A stretch of 64,000 bases of DNA from Ischnura elegans (taxonomy: Eukaryota > Arthropoda > Insecta > Odonata > Coenagrionidae): NCBI RefSeq assembly GCF_921293095.1, contig NC_060250.1:115082629-115146628 (forward strand), written 5' to 3'. Each line of letters starts with the position of its first letter. Position 1 is the first letter of the stretch. The notes beneath the pieces are model-generated. The model saw nothing but the letters and a program-made list of their open reading frames with translations. It was not told where the DNA came from and searched no databases. Shown piece by piece: positions 54,801-64,000 of the stretch. Position numbers and translations under genes: made by a program.

Positions 54801-57770
54801 AAGGAAACGAAAATAACCTTCATTACACCCATGCCTCGTATAGCGCAAGGGATGCGTTCCTTGGGATCTTTGCGCTATACGAAATTGCGTAATATGAGAG
54901 CGTTTTAACAATGGGAAGATAGGGATGCGTTCCTGGTGGCATAGGCGTTGGGTATTGAATTTCCTCTAAGCCATATAAATTCCTATTAACAGACTTAGAA
55001 AACCTTTTTCATAAAAAAATTTATAATTTAAAATAGCTTTAAAGATAGTAGGCATGCATTCAAAGATTTTTGTTCACGTAAAAAAAATTCGTACGAGCTT
55101 TAGAAATTCCCTCCTGTTGTTCGGGTGGGATAACCTCTGCTCTCTCAGGGGTTCATAACGCATTGCCGGCCATTGACAAATTTTCAAACCAACCTAGAAA
55201 CATTTACTGCCTCATCTAGACCCCTTTTTCGCCCATCCGAATACCAGGCTATTGCTAATTTGAATACCGTTTCATTGCTCGCCGAGTGTGTGAATGTAAA
55301 ATCAGAGCTGGCTTAAATTTGAAGTCCCGTTAGGCATTAGCAGCAACGTGAAATTGTCTTTAAATGCCTTGTAATCTGACCTAGTTGTCCTTCCCTGAAA
55401 ATGAATGAACGAGATTGCATTTTTTTCCGAAACAATATCGTCTCGTCAGCACTAAAAACTAATTGAGGAAGAAAGAAGCCACTTTCAATCACAGCTTGGA
55501 GTTAATCAGAAAATGTTGCGGCGACTCCGCAATCAACACTCGCAGATTCACCTGATATCGCCGCACTGAAAATACCTACTTGCCGCATAAAACACTGAAA
55601 CCAGCCGGAGTTTTCACTAAATGTCTCGGAGCGATTACCAACCTTGCCTTTTCGTACTAATTCAAAATGAACTTTCCATATGTACTGAGCGCTTGGTTAA
55701 AGTGGGTGGGGCTGAGGTCACTGATGTTTTAACTTCGTCTTTTTTCAGAATAAGGCATCGGGAGTTTAACCTTCCGCGCAATATCGCTTTGACGCTCTCC
55801 ATTTTCAAAGCAATTTACCTCTTTCAATTTATTTTCTAGTTTTATGGTTTTCCTTGATATCTTCTTGATTTTTCTGCCCGAATTCTAACTTTTTTGCCAT
55901 TGTTCTCTTGGTTTTTACTCCGTAAGGCTCTATCAAAATCACCTTCTACTGCTGCACTGTATTCCTGAGACGCAGAGAGCCTACGACTGCTGGAAGGGAA
56001 TGAAGCCATTGTGTTTGAGACTCACTAGCGGACCCCTCTATGTTTTGATGCTATTCATACGGAACGAGGGCACCGCTCCATTTCTCCCCCGTGAATACCG
56101 ATGACCTTGAAGGCTTGAGCTTAGAACCTATACCTGGAAGTCAATCGCCCGATAACCTATGACGGAAAAAATTACGTCTCAATCCGTATTTCTTTCTAAA
56201 AACTCATTTCCACTAGCTCTTCGCTTAATTGATGATCTAAGTAAATTAACTATTGTTATTCTGCTAAGGTGACGAGATAAATTAGTTCGGTAGGCCGGCT
56301 AGGATTACAAAAGATGCATTTTAAATGCCATCGAAACTTTAATCGTAGAACCTGGTCAATAAGAATTTTTGAAACTGGAACTATTAGCAGGATTAAAGTG
56401 ACAATTTTACCCTATTTTCCCCCAGTTCAACCTATTGTTTAACTTATCCCTTTATCTTATTTTGTATGAATATTTCAACAATGATTGTAATTAAAATCAT
56501 GAGGTGTTAAAAATACATTATTTTTAAGTTTGGTGATAATACCTGATGGTGAATAGTGAGGTCTACTTGATATTATTTGCGTATGTTTCTTATGAATGTT
56601 GCAACTGACATTCTGCGGGAAAATGAAATAAATGAATCAAATTTGCCGTACGTGCGTAATAAAATTATTCTTTCCGAATTTTTCAGGCCCATGTAGAATT
56701 ATACCTTTGGAATCTTAAACCAATTAAAAACTAATTTAAGTTCCATCTTCGAGAGTACTTTCATTATTACGAGTGAAATGTTGCTAATTTGCTCTTTTTG
56801 TACACGACAAATTCATTAAATTCGCCAATAAATTGAATCCGCTATAAGTGAGATTAATAGTACCTTTGGGGTACCATGTTCTAGAAAAAACCAGCTTGAT
56901 ATTCCAAATAATCCATTTTCTAATAATAAAATAAGATGCATCATCAAATGCGGATGAGATCCTCAGGGAATGAGGCTCTTATTTTTCAAAATATATTTCT
57001 ATTTCCAGCTGAATAAATTTCGTTCTCTTATGTATATGATGCGTTAGTCTTGGCCAAAGGGTTGCGGAGCCGTGGGAAGAAATGTTTAACTATTCCAAAG
57101 AATGAGTTAGTAAAACGACTAAGAACCAATGCCTCACGAAGAAAGCACTTCGGTTCACAGCCACCCCGGAATTACTTTGGCTTGTAGATCTACTACCATT
57201 GTAACAATGATAAAAGCGAATGTTTGTAATTCTCGCCAATTATTTTATATCGAAATACAAATGCTAACAGAGAAAATCTGACGTTAGTGACGAGATCATT
57301 ATTCCTACAGAACAAGTATCCGGAGCAAAAATAACAGCGGGACAAGTTTCTATGATTAATGGATTGTAATTTCAAGTCTCGTGGGTTTTTCTACGTACGT
57401 TAAGGAACCAACAGCTCTTACAAGTGGTTACGTTGGAGCATAATTCCAGAATATTTGACAAAAATCGTCGAACACCCAAACCTGTAGAGTGGTAGATAAA
57501 ACTGTAGATGCGCCATATGGAATTGCTACATAATCTGACCATGTTACTGACGCTGACATATAAATAAAATGAATCACTAATGTTTTTTAAGATCTACGTG
57601 TTAAATTTGTTCTCGTATCTCATTAATTTTTAAATTGATATTCACCCAATTTGCTTCTCACTCAAAACACATGAGTATTATGCGTAGGTACTTGTACAAA
57701 ATGGACATGAATTACCCAATAAACCTCAAAACCATTGCATAAAATAAAATAAATATTTTGTACCAGTTTC
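51851..57770. other. Gene-free stretch of about 5.9 kb
   Basis: No ORF or protein fragment is recognised on either strand. The stretch holds a (TA)n run (51927-51949) and a TAAC/TAAACTA-rich patch (52363-52440). It also has an inverted repeat near 54837 and otherwise AT-rich sequence. This could be an intron, intergenic DNA or unrecognised old repeats. Confidence 0.6.
54837..54881. repeat. Inverted repeat CGTATAGCGCAA
   Basis: Twelve-base arms, CGTATAGCGCAA (54837-54848) and TTGCGCTATACG (54870-54881), have 21 bases between them. GGGATGCGTTCC, in the loop, occurs again near 54924. Its role is unknown. Confidence 0.75.
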
Positions 57771-57779
57771 GGGGAACCC

Positions 57780-58400
57780 CTTCCACGCACCCACATTTTC
57801 CCCTACGTCCTCCCGCTCTGCCCCCTTCCATCGAAATAAAAATAGATTTGAGATCCCGAGTCACTCCTCCTCTGCAACCTTCCCTCGCTTTTTGGCTTTA
57901 TTTTTTTTTCTATCGTCCTGCTTTCCTTTCGTCTGGGAAGCGCTCATATTTCACGTTCCCACGAATATAGCGTTTGTTTTTCGACGCATATGACTCACGG
58001 AAACCTCGAGCTCTCGAGTCTCTCCTCTACTGCCCCCTCCCTCTGCTCTTAGGCCTTCTTTTATTTTTCAATCGTCCTGCCTTCCCTTAGTCTGCGAACC
58101 GCTCATATTTCACGTTCCCACGAATATAGCGTTGCTTTTTCGATGCATACGACATACGGGAACCTCAAAATCATGAGTCACTCCTCCCCTGCCCCCTTCC
58201 TTTGCTCTTTGACTTTCATTTATTTTTTCAAGCTTCCTGCCTTCCCTTCGTCTGATAATCGCTCTTATTTTGCGTTCCCAAGAATATAGCGTTAGTTCTT
58301 CGATTCATACGACATGCGATGTCCTGCAGATTGTGAGTCTCTCCTTCCCTGCCTCCTCCCTCAGCCATTAGGCCTTCTTTTTTTTTTATTGTAATCAAGA
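57780..58400. repeat. Tandem repeat, unit about 160 bp, nearly four copies
   Basis: CCTGCxTTCC recurs at 57917, 58076 and 58236, that is with periods of 159 and 160. Each is followed by TCGTCTG, CGCTCATATTTCACGTTCCC, GAATATAGCGTT and TCGATGCATACGAC with small changes. The left part (57780-57900) is a partial copy. The repeats are diverged, as in old satellite or locally amplified DNA. No ORF is conserved across units. Confidence 0.87.
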
Positions 58401-59042
58401 AAATATGCGAGTGGTTATATGATTAAGAACATAGCTATCCAATCATATTCTCAGGGGATAGTAAAATCAGTCGCGTTCGTTATTTCTCTTGATTTTCAGC
58501 GCAAAATATTAATACTGAAAAGACGGCTTTCCTCATACACTAATCTTTATTTATTTTACTCAAATCCCCCTAAAGAATTATTTAGGTGCCAATTAAAATA
58601 CCGTGATAGCAGTAATGTTGTTATTGAAGTTACCACAGCGCAAGTCCTTTTAACTGACTTTGGACCAAGTAAAAACTGGAGCGGTAGCGCGGGATGACGC
58701 GCACTCGGCTTACGCGCAGTCAGCCGAGGGATCAGAACTCCTCGAAGAGGCTTGGGCAAGAGAAATTCATAGCAGAACCAGGCAGAGCGGTGTTGCCAAG
58801 CAGTGGACGCCACTTGCTGCTTAGACTGTACGGAGATATTCGGGGGCACGGTATTCACCGCGGTCAGCGCCGCTCGGCCCGGAATTATACCGAACTAATA
58901 ATATATGAAATTTGCACATATTGCTAACAAATTTGCGTCCATACTAATTTTCGGAAATAGGGTCTACATGATGTAATTAGTCAATTCCAGCTGTTTTTAC
59001 ACGTTTGTAATCCGGCGTCCGGTATACGGCCGCCAAATTACA

Positions 59043-59045
<3 letters not shown>
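58401..59045. other. Gene-free stretch
   Basis: Only short frames are seen (58419-58697 and minus-strand 58858-58556), with no recognisable domain. The middle part (58680-58880) has higher GC. Confidence 0.5.

Positions 59046-59131
<86 letters not shown>
59046..59131. repeat. (TA)n microsatellite, 86 bp
   Basis: This is an uninterrupted TA run. Such runs often vary in length between individuals. Confidence 0.95.
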
Positions 59132-59137
<6 letters not shown>

Positions 59138-59359
59138 TATAAGGGGTCGTGAAGTATAAAGTTTGAATGTAATTCTTGTTTTCTACATGTTATATTGCGT
59201 CTTCGTCCTCTAATTTATGTATTGTTACCTGGCCACTATAAAATGGCATATGCTGTATGTGGTTATATTTCTTTAAAATAAAATAAAATAAAAATAAAAA
59301 ATAATTTTTCGAATTAAAAAAATCATATAGTAATTTTTAAACAATAATTTGTAAATCCA
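59132..59359. other. AT-rich spacer
   Basis: An AAAAT-rich patch (about 59274-59305) may be a decayed poly-A or tail. No gene is seen. Confidence 0.5.
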
Positions 59360-59363
59360 AATA

Positions 59364-60262
59364 TAGTGTTTTTATCCTTTGATTCCTTCTGGAACATTAA
59401 GGTAATCTGGCGGACTTCGTGTTGTTAGTGGTATTGCATCCTCGGTTGCTACCTGTATGCTGTCCGTTAAACCTGAGACTAGATTGTATATTTTTGCAGG
59501 TGTGTCTGCAGTATACTCTTCCGGTAGGGTTGTTGTGAAGTGGTTTCTGAATAGTTTCCAGTCAGCTTTTGAAAAATTTCTGTGAGGTGGTAGCGGCAGT
59601 TTTGCTGGTTTGATTCCGATTAAGCAAATCAGTGGATAGTGATCGCTGTCTAGTGCTTGGATAGTGCGACAAGAGACGGAGAGGTTAATGTTGGCCAGCA
59701 GAATGATATCTAATACGTTGCAAGAGCCATTTGACGCATAGTGTATCGGCTGATCGGGGCCCAGTGCACGAGGAGCGCTTGTAGTGAGTCATGTCCTTAG
59801 TCCGTTGCCTCTCGTGTTCTGAGAGGTGGACTTACAAAAAGGGTGTATGGCGTTGAGGTCTCCACCAAGCACCGTCGGAGAACCTCTTTGCATGAGTTCA
59901 GCGTAGTCAGCTTCGCGGAAATCGTGCCCAGGTCGATGATAGGCTGCCACTAGGGTGAAGTCGCCAGCGTTGGTCTGTAACTCAACCGTTGTGGATTCAA
60001 CGGAGGAGTTGGTTGGAGCGGGAAGCTGGTGTCCGTTAAGCACGTCTTTTAATAGGATTGCAGTCCCTCCACTTGCTTTATTTGTGGATACTTGACTAAT
60101 TCTGTCTTCGCGAATGATCTTAAATCCGGGAATGGTCCATTTTTGAGTTAGTTGTAACATAGTCTCGCAGATAAGCGCAGCATCAACGATGAATTCTTTT
60201 AGGAATACAGCAATTCTGGGATCTTCTATCGAAGTCCTCCATTCGCATTCCAGGTCATGATG
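59364..60262 (-). pseudogene. Jockey-type ORF2: APE endonuclease and linker, frameshifted
   Basis: On the minus strand the start, LTIMTWNANGGL, is near 60262. After shifts, frame 60160-59789 has GGTAILLKDVLNG and GDLNAIHPFC. Another shift leads to VLDIILLANINLSVSCRTIQ, DSDHYPLICL and LPLPPHRNFSKADWKLFRNH. These are the usual endonuclease motifs ending in SDHxPL. The RT is missing. The last recognisable residues (PPDYLNVPEGIKG) are near 59364. Confidence 0.82.
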
Positions 60263-60289
60263 GTGAGGCGAGGTGGCAGCTTATCATGT

Positions 60290-61813
60290 CTAGGGAACGC
60301 GATAGTTAAGTGCCGCGAGTACCTGAGATATGAGAGTCTGTTGTTGCATTAGTAGTTGCTGTATGCTTTGTGTAACAGCAACGAGAGCCTGGATGGCCGC
60401 TGTCAGATCTGGCGCGCCTGGGTTGGTGTCTGGTGCATGAGTAGTCTTGAATCTTCTTTCGTTTAAATCCGGGAATTCCGCATCCAAGCGTAGGTGGGGA
60501 GTAGCTGATGGTCTACTAGTTGCTGCGTTTATGTTGGTTCCCCAGGGATTTTGAGGCCCAAGCGACGGAATTGTTGCAGGAATTGGCTTGGCTGTGGCAG
60601 ATTGCGATTATCTAAGTACCTTTTGTTGTTAGGGCATTTCCTGTACATGGCCGGATGGTCGCCGTCACAGTTACAACAGGTGGCAGGTGTTGTTTTTGGC
60701 ACTGTACAGTCTGTGCCATGATGAGGGCTGGCACAAGACCAACAGCGTGGAGTTAAGGTGCAGTAAACACTAGTGTCCACTAGCACATTTATGGCCGATC
60801 ATGCTTGTAGGGAGCAAAGCGAAGATGAACTGGGCCAACTTTCTTAATTGCTGCAATGGCTTTCGGTGTCCATTCGGGTGTAGGGCGGACAGTGATTTGG
60901 TGTAAATCCCGTTTCTCCTTGTTGCTGTTAAGTAGGGTTCTGGTAGAAACTACTGGAACTCCTTCAGCTTCAAATAGCTCTTGCAAATATTTTACATCGA
61001 AATCAGCTTTGAGTCCTCGTACCAAATTAGATATTGTGCGTTCTTTAGCTAGCAATTCTTACAGGGAAGCGTGGTCCTCCATTGTGTCTAAGTGGACACT
61101 AGTGAATTCTCGACGGATGTCTAGGCGAAATTCCCTTTTAACAATCGTTTTGATGAGCTCAATGGATTTTTATAGTCCGAAATTCCATAAATCAGGAGTG
61201 GCGGCGGGCGCTGACGTCTTGGGGGACGTTTACGAGCAGCAGGCTCTTCTGGAAGAATAGGTGCTTCCGGCGCTAATTCATTTGTTGAGGCTGTATCGCC
61301 TTCTGGGGATAATGCAAATAATCTATTGCTGGTAGCCACTTGTTTGGCGGGCTGAAGCATGGGAGGAGACTTGCGGCTTCTCTTCCGGTTGTTCTTCAAT
61401 GAGATGAAGGCTCCAGTGGGAGCGTATGCATCATTTGTCTCCATAAGGTCCTGAAGAGGGCTGTTTGGGTTGAGGTTTGTGTCCATAATGTCCTGAACAG
61501 GGCCGTTGGAGCTACTTGGCTGGGGTTCCAGGCTCTCAGACAATGACCGGGAGGCAGTAGGCGTGGATTGGTCTCCCTGGGAAGACGTTGCGGCAGATGA
61601 TGTCCTAATGAGGGCCGGCAGTGAGGTCCTTAAAAGGGCCGTTGACGAATTACCCGTTTTTACGGATGAAGCATTGGCAATTTCTTTGTCTGATGATGGA
61701 GCAGTGTTGACCGGGCCTTGTTGCTGTTCCTTAGCTGCCATTCGGCGGCTGTAGATCGTTGGATGTCCTTCAGAGGCGGTCGACAGGTCGTCGCTGGAGG
61801 CTTTGGCTGCCAT
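60290..61813 (-). pseudogene. Jockey-type ORF1 gag, frameshifted
   Basis: Frame 61813-61121 starts MAAKASSDDLSTASEGHP and is Ser/Pro-rich (residues 1-200), ending in the LLIYGI segment that precedes the gag core. The core continues in frame 61055-60789 (ISNLVRGLKADFDVKYLQEL, HLRFAPYKHDRP). Zinc knuckles CWSCASPHHGTDC and CCNCDGDHPAMYRKC are in 60786-60529, followed by LDAEFPDLNERRF-like sequence in 60487-60290. At least three breaks separate the frames. Confidence 0.82.
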
Positions 61814-62344
61814 GATTCCATCGCGGCCAGTCTGCTCGTTGTGGAGGGTAGGGAGGGCTATTTGGGGCCTAACAACCTAGCGAGGGGACCCAACCGTTTC
61901 CCCCGGTCGTGCAATGGGCGATACTGACCCTGAGTGCCCGAGGTAGCGGCCGAGACAACCTAGGATTGTCGCCGGTTGTAAAGCGCCACCCGAAGGTGAG
62001 AACCGCGGTGACCAGGCTTGAATTTAGGAACAAGCCCAGCCAGCCGCGGCCCCCCGGGTGCCCTATTGGCGACGGTAAGGGCGTTGACGTGGCGAGTAAT
62101 GACCCGCAGATGCTGCCGGTGGTCGGACAACGCTGGCTGGCGTCCTCGGCGGCCGTGGTGTAGTAGTCTCCGGTTGACGGATGAAGTCCTCTGGATGCTG
62201 TGCTGTGCTGTTCCTATGAGGCAGGTAGGCGTTCAGTAGAGACCAGCTAAGCAGGCGTTCTGGTGCGCCGAAGGCGCATAAATAAATGGTTCCGGTAGCC
62301 AATGGCCGCCACTACCAATGTTGTCACAAAAATAATAAAAATAA

Positions 62345-63420
62345 AAAAGACGGATGTTTGCGTTTGTTTTGTAACGTATCTTAAGATTTTTTAAAGGTTT
62401 TTAAATATTTTTTTGCAACAAAAAACAAATAGAAGAAGGAAAGACATACGATAGACTCATAGACGAGTGATATGTTTAGGAAGTGGATGTGTTGATGGTA
62501 AGTTTTCGTCGTAATTCCAGATGTTTTAAAGGAGTGGATTATGAGTAACTGTAAGACGTGCGCCCGTGCTATTTCCTTGCTTGCGGATGAATTCTTGGAC
62601 TGTGAGGAGTTTGTGAGAACGGAGAACATGGAGCATTTTGGTACACGGCGGAATTTGCAGATAACTTCTGACGAGGGCAATCAGCGGCATCGGGAACCGA
62701 TTAAGGTAGAGTTTGTAGATTAACGCGTCATGCCAAACGCGATCAAATCTCTGGCAACGTCCATAAAAACCGCATATGTCGGGCGCCGAAGATTGAAACC
62801 AAGAGAAAATCGCTCGCAGAAGGATTTGTTGTGTGCATGAATGTCGCCGTCTGAAGTCGAATTCAATAATTCAAACCGGTTGACATCGGCTATGGGCGAT
62901 GTCGGGCGGGAAGTAGTATTGGACGAAGGCGGAGTGTTTGCCTTACGTTTCTTGGAACTATTGACGACAGTAAAAGCGGGCGGCACAGAGATGGCATTAG
63001 AGGCTGCAGCCTGTTATAGGAAGAAGGATTTTAACTCGAATCCTCGTTCGCTTAGAAGGGCAAGGTAGCGCGGATCTTCCGCAAGTGGTGTCAATGAGAC
63101 TGCCTCTGGAGAGGCAGGTGAATCGGAGTCTGACACGGATGCCATGTTTGTGAGTCTGTAGCCTAGCGAGGGGACCCGGCGGGTCCCCCAAGGCGTGCAG
63201 TGAGGTTGACCTCTGCCTTGGGGTTGCCGACCGAGAAAGGAATCTGGTAATTGAGGAAAGTGATTTTGTTGAAAGACTGTCAAAAGATTATTTACCGATT
63301 GTTCAATAGGTGAAGAGGAAGTATCAAGTGACATAGTTTTCTGAAGTCTGCCTGAATTTCAACTTTTTTGATCGGGTCAAAAATTAATGATGAATTAAAT
63401 GAGAGCGGATGGTGAAATAT
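62345..63420 (-). mobile_element. Second jockey-like fragment: 5' leader and gag N-terminus
   Basis: The leader on the minus strand has CACTGCACGCCTTGGGGGAC and GGGTCCCCTCGCTAGG (about 63165-63205), like that of the 62.3-kb element. The gag start, MASVSDSDSPASPE, is near 63143. Both ends are truncated. Confidence 0.6.
62720..63143 (-). pseudogene. Gag N-terminus of the second jockey-like fragment
   Basis: The frame begins MASVSDSDSPASPEAVSLTP and goes on to RYLALLSERGFELKSFFL, with a stop at about 63014. The next frame (62986-62720) has PPAFTVVNSSKKRKANTPPS, NRFELLNSTSDGD and MDVARDLIAFGMTR. The pattern 'FTxVxxxKKRK' is typical of gag N-terminal parts. No zinc knuckle is present before the break. 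Confidence 0.55.
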
Positions 63421-63442
63421 TTTATCGGATTTTTTTTTAGAT

Positions 63443-64000
63443 TTAATTGTGCGCCAGATTGATGTAGCCTCGGGAGGAACAGGGTTGTCGAATGATAATT
63501 TTGCAATGTTTTTCCCAATCTTTACTGCTAAGGGAGATTATTTCTTTTTTAATTAGATTAGAAAGACGATTATAGATTGTTTTGTCTTGTGGAATTCGGT
63601 GAGTTTGCCATACTCGACGCTCAGCATTTCGGCGCTTGATTAGTTCTACTAGGAATTGCGGGAATTTGTTACGAGGTTTGGGACGAGGAGGGAATGTGCG
63701 TGAAGCGCGATTTTTTGCATCATGGAGAGCAGAGGTTATAAGTTCTGCTTGCTGATCAATAATAGTGGAAGTTGGTTTTTCGATTGGGTGAATTTCTTTG
63801 AGAGAATCGTCTAAAATACTGATGAATTTATCCACGTCTGTTTCGTGAAAATTTTCTGGCCGGATTGTCTTATTGCTTAAAGGAATTGTGAATCGTAATG
63901 GGAGATGATCTGAAGTAAAGGAGTATATTACAGATGGGGAGAATAAAAACGGGAGATTGTGAGAGAGACCGAAGTCGATTATGTCGCAACTTTTTGCTGC
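63443..64000 (-). pseudogene. Jockey-like ORF2 fragment: endonuclease end and linker
   Basis: This minus-strand reading enters from the right edge with CDIIDFGLSHNLPFL, SDHLPLRFTI (the end of the endonuclease), then DKFISILDDSLKEIHPIEKP. The linker RPKPRNKFPQFLVELIKRRN follows and ends at a stop after GYINLAHN (63443). It is cut at the window edge and stops before the RT. It is probably another copy of a jockey-type LINE. Confidence 0.8.

Larger units (their letters stand above)
59360..62322 (-). mobile_element. Jockey-type LINE, 3' truncated, minus strand
   Basis: It starts near 62322 (TTTTGTGACAACATTGGTAG on the minus strand), with a GC-rich leader of about 500 nt, then gag and endonuclease. 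It stops near 59360 before the RT. The leader carries the hairpin TGCGCC-TTC-GGCGCA near the 5' end and GGGTCCCCTCGCTAGG near the gag start. The latter is shared with the next element at 63.2 kb. Confidence 0.8.

Noticed and set aside
52600-57700. Host exons
   Set aside because: No open frame above about 90 codons and no protein family signature is seen. Splice-site-like motifs alone are not evidence.
1-64000. CRISPR array, rRNA or prokaryotic gene cluster
   Set aside because: No regularly spaced short repeats with unique spacers, no rRNA stretch and no ribosome-binding-site-led operon are visible. The only regular tandem repeats are minisatellites and a 160-bp unit.

Overview
The window looks like arthropod, probably insect, nuclear DNA. 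I see APE-type and R4-type non-LTR retrotransposons, mariner, piggyBac and hAT-like DNA transposons, a Polinton/Maverick with a spliceosomal-type intron, and long AT-rich stretches without genes. No bacterial operon, rRNA or tRNA gene and no convincing host protein-coding gene is visible. The species cannot be named from sequence alone. The window is best read as a nested transposon graveyard.

Layout. 1-7058: two head-to-tail copies (#1, #2) of one I/jockey-type LINE family with APE endonuclease, reverse transcriptase (RT) and RNase H. The family has a conserved 3' stem-loop and a (TAC)n tail. 7059-9675: a dead mariner in the tail of #2. 9678-13622: a genomic block that recurs at 45.2-46.4 kb, here split by a piggyBac (10187-13167) whose empty site survives in the other copy. 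13630-22616: LINE #3, whose gag is split by a retroposon carrying only gag (13909-20412, 15-bp target-site duplication, TSD). That retroposon is itself split by an R4/Dong-type LINE (14477-18543) lying between TTA/TAA repeats. 22617-24545: remains of a second piggyBac. 24546-29468: LINE copies #4 and #5 head to tail. 29765-42061: LINE #6, whose RNase H is split by a 9.6-kb Polinton (30348-39923, TSD GTGGTA) and, 13 bases further on, by a 1.17-kb hAT-like foldback (39937-41104, TSD ATACCCAT).

42.1-50.5 kb: a CR1-like RT fragment (minus strand), the second copy of the genomic blocks, a 1.33-kb inserted element carrying a 23-bp minisatellite, and a CR1/jockey-like RT (plus strand). 50.6-59.3 kb: mostly gene-free DNA with a roughly 160-bp tandem repeat and an 86-bp (TA)n tract. 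59.36-64 kb: three minus-strand jockey-like fragments.

How it fits together. Almost every coding region belongs to a mobile element and is broken by frameshifts, stops or insertions. The least damaged are the C-terminal ORF of #1, the R4/Dong ORF (one internal stop) and the Polinton ATPase with its two small neighbours. Target-site duplications and one pair of paralogous sites allow a relative order of insertion to be read directly. The Polinton kept a DNA polymerase, packaging ATPase and small genes, but no integrase, protease or capsid genes are visible, so it is a shrunken, presumably non-autonomous copy. Its polymerase gene carries a snap-back/inverted templated insertion.
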